A stretch of 64,000 nt of DNA, from positions 372,001 through 436,000 of the forward strand of contig JACKEI010000001.1 of the NCBI GenBank assembly GCA_020633075.1, written 5' to 3'. A program made the position numbers and the translations under genes. Below are positions 26,615 through 35,993 of this stretch, piece after piece. Each line of letters begins with the position of its first letter. The stretch's first letter is position 1. The notes under the pieces are model-generated. The model saw only the letters and a program-made list of their open reading frames with translations, had not been told where the DNA came from and did no database searches. The stretch comes from Sandaracinaceae bacterium. GTDB taxonomy: Bacteria > Myxococcota_A > Polyangia > Polyangiales > Houyiibacteriaceae.

Positions 26615-28306
26615 TCAGGGGCGGCGGTTGATGGGCGGCGGGGGCAGGGCGAAGGGGGCGAAGCGCTGCCGGTCCTTGGACTGCAGCTCCAGGCTGGACA
26701 TGAGCGCGCTGGGCGACACCGTGGACACCGGGATCATCCCGGACTCCGCGCCGCAGTAGGCGTTGTCCACCGTGACGTCGTTGCCCAGCGCCACCAGCGA
26801 GTCCAGCGCGGACAGGGGCGTGCCCACGAAGTCCACGCCGCGACAGAGCGTACGCTCGCCGTCGGGCGTGACCTTCTCGGCGTGCATGATCTCGCCCTTG
26901 AAGGCCTGGAAGTCGTAGCTGCGGGTGTCCGTCTCACCGCCCAGCGTGGCCAGCACGTGGATGCCGTAGGGCAGCTTGCGGCGGCGGATCTCCTCGAGGA
27001 AGGTCTGGAAGAGGGTCTCCGGGTCCTGGGGCTCGCGGCTGGTGACGATGAGGTTGCCCATGCGTGAGATGGGCCGCTCGTGCCGGGAGGCGCGCGCGTG
27101 GCCGTTCAGCTCGCGCTGGCCCGGGATGGGTGTGCGCGTGGTCAAGAAGCCCTGCAGCACGCCGGCCTCCACCAGGTTGGCGCGCGAGGTGAGCACGCCC
27201 TCGTCGTCGTAGCGGAAGGAGCCGATCAGGCTGCGCCCACGAAAGCGCTTCAGCGTGGGGTCGTCCACGATGTCCACGAAGCTGGGCGCGATGGGCTTGT
27301 TGCGCAGGTTCGCGAAGGTGGCCCCCTCGTCCGACGACAGCAGGCGCGAGCCTTCCAGGCGGTGCCCGATGACCTCGTGGAAGAACAGGCCCGCCGGTAC
27401 AGGCGCCAGCAGCACAGGCCCGGTGTACGAGGGCAGGTGGGGCGCCACCGCGATCAAGCGCAGCAAGGCGATGCGCTCGCGCACCATCGCCAGGATGCCC
27501 TGCTCGTCGGGCAGCTCGTCCGCGTCCCCCGTGACGAAGCTCACCTCTTGCTCCACACGGTAGCCGCCAGGGGCCAACATCCAGAAGGTGGCGTGCAGGT
27601 CGTAGACCACGCGCTGCTCGGCGATGTTCGCGCCCTCCGTGGAGACGAAGCGCTGCTGTCGGTGCCAGGCCGACAGCTCGATCTCGGAGACCTGGATGTC
27701 CGGGCTGCCGCGCAGCAGCGACGACGCCCGCTTGAGCGTGTGACGCCAGCGCTCCACGTCCAGCTCCGGGTAGCGCGTGAGCTTGCCGTAGCGCGCGCCC
27801 TCCATCTTGCGGCGCGCCGGGAGCTTGCGGGCCTCGTCCACGTAGTGGACCTCGTCGCTCTTGCGCGCGTAGTACTGGACGGCGGCCTCGCGGTAGCGCG
27901 CCTCGGTCAGGCGCCAGAGGGCCACGCGGTAGGCGTCCTCGGACACCTCCGTGGGCATCTCGATGTAGCGCACGCTCTCGTCTTCGGGGGCGTTGTCCTC
28001 GAGCCCCCCTTGGGCTACCTGGTCGTAGCGGTAGCTGCCCACGCGCACGTCACAGAAGACGTGGGTGCGCGTGTCCACGCGGTGCTCGGCGATGGCGCCC
28101 AGGCGTGCCCGCACGGTCTCGCGGCGCTCGTTGCGCAGCAGGTACGACAGGAAGCAGACCTTGGGGTGCCCGGGGCGCGAGAGCAGCTGCTGGCTGCGCT
28201 GCAGCTCGTCCTCGAGGTAGCGCCCGAGGGTGTTCATCTCGCGGGGGGTGTAGAGGCCGCCAAAGCGGTCGTAGAGGCCGGGGCTCGGCCGGGGGCGGGT
28301 CTCCAT
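26615..28306 (-). CDS. TldD/PmbA-family metalloprotease
   Basis: A 563-residue TldD-like protein, longer at the N-terminus than E. coli TldD. The zinc motif HEVIGH (His310, Glu311, His315; HExxxH) lies in the expected sequence FFHEVIGHRLEG. The C-terminal region has the family's GNLIVTS and CGAESGMIPVS-type segments. TldD/TldE proteases trim unfolded peptides or modified antitoxins and microcins as heterodimers. No TldE/PmbA partner is encoded next to it, so it may work alone or with a distant gene. TAGCGT stands 9 nt before the ATG on this strand. It converges with cls (9-bp gap). Confidence 0.88.
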   Translation of the reverse strand: METRPRPSPGLYDRFGGLYTPREMNTLGRYLEDELQRSQQLLSRPGHPKVCFLSYLLRNERRETVRARLGAIAEHRVDTRTHVFCDVRVGSYRYDQVAQGGLEDNAPEDESVRYIEMPTEVSEDAYRVALWRLTEARYREAAVQYYARKSDEVHYVDEARKLPARRKMEGARYGKLTRYPELDVERWRHTLKRASSLLRGSPDIQVSEIELSAWHRQQRFVSTEGANIAEQRVVYDLHATFWMLAPGGYRVEQEVSFVTGDADELPDEQGILAMVRERIALLRLIAVAPHLPSYTGPVLLAPVPAGLFFHEVIGHRLEGSRLLSSDEGATFANLRNKPIAPSFVDIVDDPTLKRFRGRSLIGSFRYDDEGVLTSRANLVEAGVLQGFLTTRTPIPGQRELNGHARASRHERPISRMGNLIVTSREPQDPETLFQTFLEEIRRRKLPYGIHVLATLGGETDTRSYDFQAFKGEIMHAEKVTPDGERTLCRGVDFVGTPLSALDSLVALGNDVTVDNAYCGAESGMIPVSTVSPSALMSSLELQSKDRQRFAPFALPPPPINRRP

Positions 28307-28420
28307 AGGCGGGCGACGCTAGCAGACCAAGCCCCCGCTGTCGCACGCCCCACGTCCGGCTGCGGTCCCGCTCGCCCACTCCCGGGTGGCTACGGGGTGC
28401 GCGCGCGCGGGGCAGGGGGT

Positions 28421-31048
28421 ATGTTCCGCCCCGTGCTGACCCCCGACATCCCCTTCTTCGGCGACCTCGCCGTGTGCCTCATCTTGGTCAGCGCCGCGTA
28501 CACGCTGGCTCTGAGCCTCGGGGCCGCCAGCGGCCGGGCGCACCTCTTGGTCGCTGCGCGCGCGGGCACCTTCGCCACCTGCGGGTTCGTGCTGATGGCC
28601 GTGGCCGTGCTGGCCTACGCCTTCCAGACGCACGACTTCCGCATCACCTACGTGGCGCGATACAGCGACCGCAGCATGCCCTGGTGGTACCTGGTGACCT
28701 CGCTGTGGGGTGGTCAGGACGGCTCGCTGCTGTGGTGGACCTTCCTGATGTCGGGGTACACGGCCGCGCTCACCGTGTGGATGCGCGGCCGCTACGTGGA
28801 GCTGCAGCCCTACGTGCTGGCCACGCTGATGGGCATCTTCTTGTTCTTCGGCATCCTGCTGCTCTTCCCGGCCAACCCCTTCGCCACATACCTGGACGGC
28901 GGCCCGGCGGACGGCGAGGGCCTCAACCCCCTGCTCCAGAACTACTGGATGGCCATCCACCCGCCCTCGCTCTACATGGGCTTCGTCGGCTGGTCGGTGC
29001 CGTTCTCCATCGTGTTCGCGGCGCTGCTCAGCGGCCGCCTGGACAACGAGTGGGTCCACATGGCGCGGCCGTGGGCCATGGTCACTTGGGCCTTCCTGTC
29101 GCTGGGCCTGCTGCTGGGCTGCCTGTGGAGCTACGAGGAGCTCGGCTGGGGCGGCTACTGGGCCTGGGACCCAGTGGAGAACGCGTCGTTCATGCCGTGG
29201 CTCACGGGCACCGCCTACCTGCACAGCGCGCTCATCCAAGAGCGGCGCAGCATGCTCAAGGTCTGGAACGTGTTCCTCATCTGCCTGACGTTCTTCATGA
29301 CCATCTTCGGCACGTTCCTCACGCGCTCGGGGCTCATCGCCAGCGTGCACGCCTTCGCCCAGAGCGACATCGGCACGTACTTCGTGTGGTTCATGGTGTT
29401 CCTGGCCGTGGTCATCACCGCGGCCATCCTCTACCGCCTGCCCAAGCTGGTGGGGACGCACCGCATCGAGTCCATGCTCAGCCGCGAGTTCGCCTTCTTG
29501 GTGAACAACTGGATCCTGCTGGGCATGACCGTGGGCGTCCTGGGCGCCACCCTGTGGCCCAAGATCTCGGACTTCGTGTACGGCGAAGAGGCCACGGTGG
29601 GCCCCCCCTTCTTCAACGAGTGGATGACGCCGCTGGGGTTGGCGCTGCTCTTCCTGGCCGGGCTCGGGCCGCTCATCGCGTGGCGCAAGGCCAGCGGGCG
29701 CAGCCTCTTGATGTCCCTGCGCGCGCCCGCCATCACGGCGGTGGTGGCCGGGGCCGTGCACGCGCTCGTGGGCGGCATGATCGGCCGGCCGGCCATCGTC
29801 AACGGCGAGACCATCTACGGCGGTGGGCTGGGCGCCATCATGGGCGTCTTCCACGACGCGGCGCCCCTGGTGTCCAGCGTGACCTGCGGCTTCGTGGCGG
29901 CCAGCATCGTGCAGGAGTTCGCGCGGGGCGCCGCGGTGCGCATGCGCAAGGGCGAGAGCCTGTTCACCGCGCTGTTCAAGCTGGTGGCGCGCGCCCGGCG
30001 CCGCTACGGCGGCTACGTGGTGCACCTGGGCATCGTCTTCATGTTCGTGGGCTTCACCGGCGCCGCGTACGACCGCACGGAAGAGGCCGCGCTCTTGCCC
30101 GGCGGCACCATGGACCTGGGCGAGTACGACCTGCAGTACGAGGGACCGCGCCGCGAGGTGGACCCCACCAAGCAGATGATCTTCACCGACATGCTGCTCA
30201 CCCGCCACGGCGCCGCCAGCGGCCAGCGCGTGAGCCCGGCCAAGTTCATCTACCGCCTGCGCCCCGAGATGCCCACCACCGAGGTGGCCATCCACAGCCG
30301 CCCCAGCGAGGACCTCTACGTCATCATGGCCACGGTGGACCCGCAGACGCGGCGCGCCACCTTCCAGGTGAAGGTGCGCCCGCTGGTGTGGTGGATCTGG
30401 TTCGGCGGCATGCTGGTGCTGCTGGGCTGCGTCATCTCCCTCTGGCCCCGCACGGTGGACCTGCTGCGCGCCGAAGACGCGCGCGCCAAGGGGCCGGGCA
30501 AGCGCGCGCTGCGCCTCGCCACCACCGCCTTCGTCGCGCTCTTGCTGGCGTTCCTGGCCAGCCTGCCCGCGTGGGCCTCTGCGCAGGCCGACAGCAGCAG
30601 CCTGCACGCGGGCACCGTGGTCATCCACGACGACGAGGAGCGCCAGCTCTTTCACACGCTGCTGTGCGACTGCGGCAGCTGCGAGCGCCTGGCGCTGGAC
30701 ACCTGCGCCTGCAGCTGGGCCGAGGACAAGCGCGCCGAGCTGCGCGCGCGCATGGCCGCGGGCGAGCCCAACGAGACGCTGATCCGCAGCTACCGGGCGC
30801 AGTACGGCGACGCCTCCATCAGCATCCCGTCGGACGAGGGTAGCCGTAAGGTCCTGTGGGTGGGCCCGCTGGTGGCCCTGGTGCTGGGCGGCGGAGCCGT
30901 GGTGGTCATGGGCCGCCGCTGGCAGCGCGCCTACGCCGAAGCCACCGACGCACGCGCCGCCGAGCCCGCCGTGGCACCCACCGCCGCGGACGCGGGCTAC
31001 GAGAGCGCGCTCGAGGACGAGCTGCGCCGCCACGAGGACGAGTCATGA
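28421..31048 (+). CDS. CcmF-CcmH fusion, cytochrome c maturation
   Basis: An 875-residue membrane protein. Residues 1-640 are CcmF/CcsA-like with about 14 spans and the haem-handling WWD region WGGYWAWDPVEN (243-254). Residues ~725-840 form a CcmH-like module containing LLCDCGSCERLALDTCACSWA (Cys749 onward), then a single membrane span (LWVGPLVALVLGGGAVVVMG). CcmF and CcmH together ligate haem to apocytochrome c on the periplasmic side; here they are on one chain. The CcmH motif is CxCxxC rather than LRCxxC. The start is ambiguous: ATG 28421 is itself inside TATGTT (28420-28425), and GTG 28433 lies 7 nt after that possible -10 box. Confidence 0.9.
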   Translation: MFRPVLTPDIPFFGDLAVCLILVSAAYTLALSLGAASGRAHLLVAARAGTFATCGFVLMAVAVLAYAFQTHDFRITYVARYSDRSMPWWYLVTSLWGGQDGSLLWWTFLMSGYTAALTVWMRGRYVELQPYVLATLMGIFLFFGILLLFPANPFATYLDGGPADGEGLNPLLQNYWMAIHPPSLYMGFVGWSVPFSIVFAALLSGRLDNEWVHMARPWAMVTWAFLSLGLLLGCLWSYEELGWGGYWAWDPVENASFMPWLTGTAYLHSALIQERRSMLKVWNVFLICLTFFMTIFGTFLTRSGLIASVHAFAQSDIGTYFVWFMVFLAVVITAAILYRLPKLVGTHRIESMLSREFAFLVNNWILLGMTVGVLGATLWPKISDFVYGEEATVGPPFFNEWMTPLGLALLFLAGLGPLIAWRKASGRSLLMSLRAPAITAVVAGAVHALVGGMIGRPAIVNGETIYGGGLGAIMGVFHDAAPLVSSVTCGFVAASIVQEFARGAAVRMRKGESLFTALFKLVARARRRYGGYVVHLGIVFMFVGFTGAAYDRTEEAALLPGGTMDLGEYDLQYEGPRREVDPTKQMIFTDMLLTRHGAASGQRVSPAKFIYRLRPEMPTTEVAIHSRPSEDLYVIMATVDPQTRRATFQVKVRPLVWWIWFGGMLVLLGCVISLWPRTVDLLRAEDARAKGPGKRALRLATTAFVALLLAFLASLPAWASAQADSSSLHAGTVVIHDDEERQLFHTLLCDCGSCERLALDTCACSWAEDKRAELRARMAAGEPNETLIRSYRAQYGDASISIPSDEGSRKVLWVGPLVALVLGGGAVVVMGRRWQRAYAEATDARAAEPAVAPTAADAGYESALEDELRRHEDES

Positions 31049-31785
31049 ACGACGTCATTCCCTGGTTCTTCCTCACGCTGGCGGCGGCCGGGCTGCTCAC
31101 GGCGCTGTTCTTCCTGTGGCAGAGCATCCGCGCCGCGCTGGGCGTGGTGGAGGTGGGCGTGGGTGACAACGCCGACCGCGACCGCGCGCGCCTGCTGGAG
31201 CGCAAGGCGGCCCTGGTGGACGGCATCGCGGACCTGCGCTTCGAGCACGACGCAGGCAAGATCACCACCGAGGACTTCGCCGTGGTGGACGCGCAGATGC
31301 GCGCCGAGGCGAAAGAGGTGCTGCGCGCCCTCGACGAGGAGCTCACGCCGTACCGCGCCGAGGCCGAGCGCCTGATCGAGGCCCACCTGGCAGGCAGCTC
31401 GCTCAGCTCCGACGCATCCGGGCTGCTGTCCGGGGACGGCGACGCGGAGGGCGCAGACACACGTCGCGCGTCTTCTCGGCCACCCGCACGCCGCGCCTCC
31501 GTTCCGGCGCCCGGCGAGGCCGATGCTGACGCAGCCGCCCCGCCGCGACGTCGCCGGAGCCGGCCGTCGGCCTCCGACAGCGGGTCCCGCGACAACCACC
31601 TGCTGTGCCCCCAGTGCATGGCCCCCAACGTGCCCGAGGCGGAGTTCTGCGTGGAGTGTCAGGCGCGCGTGGCGCCGCTCCCGTGCGGCGCGTGCGAGAC
31701 GGTCAACGACGCGGACGCGACGTTCTGCAAGAAGTGCGGGGCCGCCCTGAGCGCCCGTGACGGTGTGGAAGGGAGGCCGTCATGA
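31045..31785 (+). CDS. Membrane-anchored double zinc-ribbon protein
   Basis: A 246-residue protein. An N-terminal span (WFFLTLAAAGLLTALFFLWQ) precedes a coiled-coil-like helical region resembling CcmI (residues 45-120). A low-complexity Ala/Arg/Pro linker follows, then a C-terminal double zinc ribbon with CPQC ... CVEC and CGAC ... CKKC pairs. The ATG overlaps the CcmF-CcmH stop by 4 bp. Position and the N-terminal half suggest a CcmI-like assembly factor, but the zinc ribbons are extra. Function is inferred from context only. Confidence 0.75.
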   Translation: MNDVIPWFFLTLAAAGLLTALFFLWQSIRAALGVVEVGVGDNADRDRARLLERKAALVDGIADLRFEHDAGKITTEDFAVVDAQMRAEAKEVLRALDEELTPYRAEAERLIEAHLAGSSLSSDASGLLSGDGDAEGADTRRASSRPPARRASVPAPGEADADAAAPPRRRRSRPSASDSGSRDNHLLCPQCMAPNVPEAEFCVECQARVAPLPCGACETVNDADATFCKKCGAALSARDGVEGRPS

Positions 31786-33149
31786 TGCGCGCCCACTGGA
31801 AGACCAGCGTGTGGATCTGTGTGGCCCTGGCGCTGCCGGGGGCCGCCACGCTCGCGGCCCAGGACGTGCCCCCAGAGGCGCGCCGAGACGCGCCGCAGCC
31901 GAGCGCGCAGGACGCTCAGCTGGCCGAGCCCCAGCAGGCACCACGCGGCCCAGCGGACGTGCTGACCGGTCCCGGCTCCAACCCCCGCGCCACCCCCGAG
32001 GCCGCCGTGGCGGCTCCCAGCATCGGCATGCGGCAGCTCGCGGGCGAGGCCATCCCCCTGGCGGCGGCGGGCATGATGCAGAGCGTGCCGGTCGGCAGCA
32101 TCGAGGTGCATGTCCGGGACTTCCGCAACCAGCCCGCGGCCGGGGCCATCATCCGCCTGGGCGTGATGGCGCAGGACCAGACCCGCTCGTCGCGCGAGGC
32201 GCGCACCGACGAAAATGGCGTGGCCGTCTTCCGGGGTCTCCCCACGGGCGACGCGCAGGCCTACCGCGTGAACCTGGCCGACGACGGGGCCACCACCAGC
32301 ACCACGCCCTTCCGCCTGCCCGCCGAGGCCGGCTACCGCGTGGAGATCATGCGGCTGCCCATCACCGACGACAGCCGCTTCCTCTTCGTGTGGCAGTACG
32401 ACACCAGCGTGGAGTTCACGGCCGGCAAGCTGCACGTCGTGCAGCAGGTGCAGCTGGTCAACGGAGGCGACGCCATCGTGCGCTTGCCCGAAGCGGGCCT
32501 GCGCTTTGCTCTCCCCGAGGGCGTACAGGGCTTCCAGTCGCAGGCCATGATGAGCGACCAGCGCATCGAGCCTGACGACGAGGGCTTCTTGCTCAAGGGC
32601 TCCGTGCCCCCCGGCGGCCAGACCCTGCTCTATGGCTTCGACCTGCCCATCACCCCCGGCACCATGCGGGTGGCCACGGGCGTGCCGCTGCGCGTGCGCA
32701 CCGTGCAGGTGGTGTCCGAGGAGGCCGCCGGCATCTCCCTGCGCGTGGCTGGGCTGCCGGAGCCCCGCATCCACGAGGCCCCCGCGCGCCTGTGGGTGAC
32801 GGGCGTGCAGCGTGAGGCCACCGAAGGGCCGCTGGGCGAGCTGGTCATCACGCTGGACGGCATCCCCGGCCCCGGGCCCATGCGGCTCATCGCCGTGGCA
32901 CTGGCCGTGCTCATGCTGCTGGGCGGCGCCTACATGCTCACCTCGCCTCGCGATCCGCGGCGCCTCCTCCACGACGCCCGTGACGCGCAGCGGGACGCGC
33001 TGTTGGAGCAGCTCACCACGCTTCACGCGCAGCACGCGGCCGGCGACGTGGGGCCCGAGTTCTACGCGCGGGAGCGCGCCAAGCTGAGCGACGCGCTGGC
33101 GTCCTGGGTCAAGGCTTCCCAAGAGGCGGGCGCCACACGCAAGGCGTGA
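31782..33149 (+). CDS. Envelope protein with carboxypeptidase-regulatory-like domain
   Basis: A 455-residue protein with a signal peptide (VWICVALALPGAATLAAQ). A Pro/Ala-rich linker follows, then a CarboxypepD-regulatory-like beta-sandwich (residues 107-190: SIEVHVRDFRNQPAAGAIIRL). A further beta-rich domain precedes a membrane span (LIAVALAVLMLLGGAYML), leaving a cytoplasmic tail of about 65 residues. The start overlaps the zinc-ribbon gene by 4 bp, giving a three-gene operon with the CcmF-CcmH fusion. It is probably a periplasmic accessory of that system; no family role is known to me. Confidence 0.72.
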   Translation: MMRAHWKTSVWICVALALPGAATLAAQDVPPEARRDAPQPSAQDAQLAEPQQAPRGPADVLTGPGSNPRATPEAAVAAPSIGMRQLAGEAIPLAAAGMMQSVPVGSIEVHVRDFRNQPAAGAIIRLGVMAQDQTRSSREARTDENGVAVFRGLPTGDAQAYRVNLADDGATTSTTPFRLPAEAGYRVEIMRLPITDDSRFLFVWQYDTSVEFTAGKLHVVQQVQLVNGGDAIVRLPEAGLRFALPEGVQGFQSQAMMSDQRIEPDDEGFLLKGSVPPGGQTLLYGFDLPITPGTMRVATGVPLRVRTVQVVSEEAAGISLRVAGLPEPRIHEAPARLWVTGVQREATEGPLGELVITLDGIPGPGPMRLIAVALAVLMLLGGAYMLTSPRDPRRLLHDARDAQRDALLEQLTTLHAQHAAGDVGPEFYARERAKLSDALASWVKASQEAGATRKA

Positions 33150-33182
33150 CGGAGGGCGGGCGGCGACGTGGCCGCCCCGCGC

Positions 33183-34181
33183 TCACTCCCCGACGGGCAG
33201 CACGTTCCGGATGTGGACGTCCTGGGCCAGCATCCAGTCCAGCACGAACATGTTTCCGTCGGAGTCCACGGTGTACTCGCCCCCGCCCGCTGCGCCGTTG
33301 ATGACGTCCAGGTCATCGTAGAAGATGGTGTACAGGATGGGGTCTGGTTGGTCCGGGTGGTCCAGCGTGAAGAGCAGCATCTCGCTGGTGGGGCCGTTAC
33401 CGCCCAGGTCCACCATGGTGTGCTGGTTGCCGTCCATCTGGATGTCGGTCAGGTCGCGCAGGCCGGTGTAGGTCAGGTCCGTGCCGATGCGCAGGCCCCC
33501 CTGCACGGCCACCCGGTACGTGCCCGCCACGATGCCGTTGAAGGTGGACGGGGTGACGTACATGGTCATGCCCGTGGCACCGAAGCCCTGCACGCGCGTC
33601 TGGCTCATGTAGAACATGATGTTGACCAGGCGGAAGATGTCCTCGGCGCCCCCTTGGGTGGTCGGGTCCAGGCGCCGAATGACCTCGGGCAGGCCCGTGA
33701 GGGTACGCGCCTCGCCGTCCACGGAGAGGGTCAGCCGCGCCGCGTCCCGCCCCAACTGGATGGTCTGCGTGATGGGCGGGTCCTGGTCGAAGCGCCGCGC
33801 GCCCTCGCGCTGGAGCGGCCCGCGGTCCGGCTGAAACAGGAAGCGGTACGTGGCCAGGATCTGCGTGGAGCCCGCGCCGGTGGCGTTCACCTGGAACGAG
33901 CCGGCCTCCATGGCCACGCTGCTGTCCTGGTTCACCAGGGCGCGCACGAAGCAGCCGGAGTCCGCGCGGGTGCCGGGGTTCGCGGCGCCCAGCACGAAGA
34001 TCTCGGTCTCTTCGTCGAGTGAGCGCACCCACGTGGACGTCACGGCTCCGCAGGTGGACAGGGTGTCGTTGGCGCGACCGAGGTCGTGCACGCCGGACTT
34101 GTCGCAGGCCATGAGCGCCAGCAACGAGAGGGCCGGGAGGAGTCGGCGGAAGAACGGGGAGAGACGCATAGAGTAAGCCAT
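33183..34181 (-). CDS. Predicted lipoprotein of unknown function
   Basis: A 332-residue predicted lipoprotein with lipobox LLALMAC (Cys26) after an Arg-containing N-terminus. The mature part is a beta-rich soluble protein without a recognised domain. It contains alternating polar strands such as TFNGIVAGTYRVAVQGGL and an Asp/Asn-rich C-terminus. It starts 11 bp after the stop of the beta-barrel gene at 34192, so the two are in one operon and may form an outer-membrane pair. ATG 34181 is used; ATG 34169 (MRLSPFF) would also preserve the signal. Confidence 0.65.
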   Translation of the reverse strand: MAYSMRLSPFFRRLLPALSLLALMACDKSGVHDLGRANDTLSTCGAVTSTWVRSLDEETEIFVLGAANPGTRADSGCFVRALVNQDSSVAMEAGSFQVNATGAGSTQILATYRFLFQPDRGPLQREGARRFDQDPPITQTIQLGRDAARLTLSVDGEARTLTGLPEVIRRLDPTTQGGAEDIFRLVNIMFYMSQTRVQGFGATGMTMYVTPSTFNGIVAGTYRVAVQGGLRIGTDLTYTGLRDLTDIQMDGNQHTMVDLGGNGPTSEMLLFTLDHPDQPDPILYTIFYDDLDVINGAAGGGEYTVDSDGNMFVLDWMLAQDVHIRNVLPVGE

Positions 34182-34191
34182 GGCGCTGACC

Positions 34192-34827
34192 TCAGAAGTG
34201 GGTGCCGACGGACACGGCAAGCGTGATGGGGAAGAGCACCACGACGCGGTTGCGGTGCTTGATGAGGTCTAGCGGGTCCACGGCGGCCGCGACAAGGCCG
34301 CCCACGTGCGCGTGGCGGTGGAAGTCGTAGCGCAGCCGGGCCACCCCGCCGATACCCATGGTCACCGCCTCGATGGTGGAGAACGCGGCGTCGTTGATGC
34401 GGAACACCTGGAGGTGCACGCCCGCGCCCGTGTACAGGTGCAGGTTCTCGGCGAGCTCGTGGTGCATGCCGAACATCATCGAGCCGTCGATGCCCCAGTG
34501 CTGCTCGTAGTCGCGCCGGATGGAGCCGCGGTAGTCCTCGCCGCTGCCCGGCTGCGCGCCGCGCATGGGGAAGTAGGCCTCGCCGTGCAGCATCAGGCCG
34601 TAGGTACGTCCCACCCAGTAGTCGAAGGTGAGCGTCAGGGCGTGCAGCGAGTACACGTCCCCGTCCTCCGTGCGGAAGCGGATGGTGTGGAACCCGAGGC
34701 CCGCGTCGTGGGAAGGCGCGTTGATGCGGTCCGCGGACGCCGCTGCAGGCACGAGCGCGCTGCCCAAGGTCAACGCGAGGGCGGCGACGCATGTCGCCAA
34801 GAGGGGGGAAATTAGGCGCATAGTCAT
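34192..34827 (-). CDS. Outer-membrane beta-barrel protein
   Basis: A 211-residue secreted protein with signal peptide (LATCVAALALTLGSALVPAAASA). Amphipathic strands alternate (FDYWVGRTYGLMLHGEAYF, HLYTGAGVHLQVFRI) and the chain ends in an aromatic residue (VSVGTHF), the usual recognition signal for barrel insertion. This points to a small barrel of about eight strands. A TAATAA-like element stands 11 nt before the start. It is the first gene of an operon with the lipoprotein at 33183. Function is unknown. Confidence 0.72.
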   Translation of the reverse strand: MTMRLISPLLATCVAALALTLGSALVPAAASADRINAPSHDAGLGFHTIRFRTEDGDVYSLHALTLTFDYWVGRTYGLMLHGEAYFPMRGAQPGSGEDYRGSIRRDYEQHWGIDGSMMFGMHHELAENLHLYTGAGVHLQVFRINDAAFSTIEAVTMGIGGVARLRYDFHRHAHVGGLVAAAVDPLDLIKHRNRVVVLFPITLAVSVGTHF

Positions 34828-34929
34828 CGTCGGAGGGCTTATTACGTCATCACTGGAGTTGGCGCAACGCTTGACGACTTACCTCTAAACCTTAGGTCGA
34901 GGGAGATTCGTTACGGAAAATCCTCCACC

Positions 34930-35487
34930 ATGCGCACGCTCGTACTCGACCAAGGTTACCAACCCCACCGCATCGTCTCGTGGCAGAAGGGCATCGCCCT
35001 CCTGTTTCGCGGCAAGGTGGACGTGCTCGAAGAGTACGACGACGAGGTCCGCACGGTGAGCAGCGCGTTCCGGCTCCCCTGCGTGGTGCGCCTGCGCGTC
35101 CCGGTGCCCTTTCGCGTGCAGCGCATCCGCTTTTCGCGGCTGAACGTGCTGCGGCGGGACGGCTTCGTGTGCCAGTACTGCGGGCAGGGCGGGTCCGCCC
35201 GGGACCTGACCCTGGACCACGTCGTGCCGAAGGCGCGCGGCGGGCAGACCGCGTGGGGCAACGTCGTGGCCGCCTGCAAGCCCTGCAACCAACGCAAGGG
35301 GGACCGCCCCCTGAGCCGCTCCGGGCTCACGCTGAAGAAGCCGCCCGGGGTGCCCACCTGGCTGCCGACCGGACCCGGCCACGACGAGCTGGGCTCCGCG
35401 CCGGACGCCTGGGGCGAGTGGGGGGTGGTCGCCCGGCAGGCCCCCGAGGCGTGCGCAACGGTCCGTGCGCCCGCGGGGACTTCGTGA
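34930..35487 (+). CDS. HNH endonuclease family protein
   Basis: A 185-residue protein. The HNH core is FVCQYCGQGGSARDLTLDHVVPKARGG ... CKPCNQRKGD in two parts: a CxxC pair, the DH catalytic pair (LDHVVP), Asn in WGNVVA and a second CxxC, so it is a zinc-stabilised HNH. The N-terminal ~75 residues (VLDQGYQPHRIVSWQKGIALLFRGKVDVLEEYD) match the widespread chromosomal HNH proteins of the McrA-like type. Those are not tied to a mobile element. Its biological role is not known; a housekeeping or DNA-repair task is possible. The last 40 residues are poorly structured. Confidence 0.9.
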   Translation: MRTLVLDQGYQPHRIVSWQKGIALLFRGKVDVLEEYDDEVRTVSSAFRLPCVVRLRVPVPFRVQRIRFSRLNVLRRDGFVCQYCGQGGSARDLTLDHVVPKARGGQTAWGNVVAACKPCNQRKGDRPLSRSGLTLKKPPGVPTWLPTGPGHDELGSAPDAWGEWGVVARQAPEACATVRAPAGTS

Positions 35488-35539
35488 TAGACACGCCCCC
35501 GATCAGCGCGGGGTAGCCCAGGCTGCCCCGCGCTGACAC

Positions 35540-35610
35540 TCCGGGATCGTCCAATGGCAGGACAACGGACTTTGAATCCGTGAATGGAGGTTCGAACCCT
35601 CCTCCCGGAA
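35540..35610 (+). tRNA. tRNA-Gln (anticodon TTG)
   Basis: A complete cloverleaf of 71 nt. The acceptor stem is TCCGGGA paired with TCCCGGA, then discriminator A. The D arm is GTCC/GGAC. The anticodon stem is ACGGA/TCCGT with loop CTTTGAA giving TTG. The T arm is GGAGG-TTCGAAC-CCTCC. CCA is not encoded. It borders the decayed accessory region on its right. Confidence 0.96.
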
Positions 35611-35639
35611 CTACTGAAGGTTCCCACCGCCCGATGCTC

Positions 35640-35993
35640 CGGTGCGACGCGGTCCGTCGGGGGACAGCGAAGGAAGAGACCAACTTCCCGCTCCACATCG
35701 CGCCCGACCTGGGCGCGCTGCCCCTCGAGCAGATCACCCCCCAGCGTATCGTCGAGTGGGTCGACGACCTTCAGGCGGCCGACCTGTACGCAGCGGAGCT
35801 GGCCCGAACCGCCGAGCGCCAGCGCTGCACCAACATCCTTGAAGCGGCCCTCGCGGGCATCATCTCCCACGAGCACGCCCGGCAGCAGATGGCCGGGAGC
35901 CGCCTGGACGCGCCTCACCGTCGAGCGCTGCGGGCGATGCACGCGCGCGACTTGGCCCAGCACCTGGCGGGCAGCGAGGACGCATGTCCCTGA
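35640..35993 (+). pseudogene. Possible tyrosine-recombinase remnant
   Basis: An open stretch beginning just after the tRNA. HIAPDLGALPLEQITPQRIVEWVDDL resembles the N-terminal core-binding part of phage-type integrases, and the next 60 residues are helical as expected. The catalytic domain (R-K-H-R-H-Y) is missing: the frame stops at 35993. The position directly beside a tRNA gene fits an island integrase that has decayed. Similarity is judged by eye, so this is a tentative call. Confidence 0.4.

Noticed and set aside
28319..31033. A 904-codon minus-strand frame opposite the CcmF-CcmH gene
   Set aside because: His/Gly/Gln-rich shadow without motifs; the opposite strand encodes an unmistakable membrane protein.
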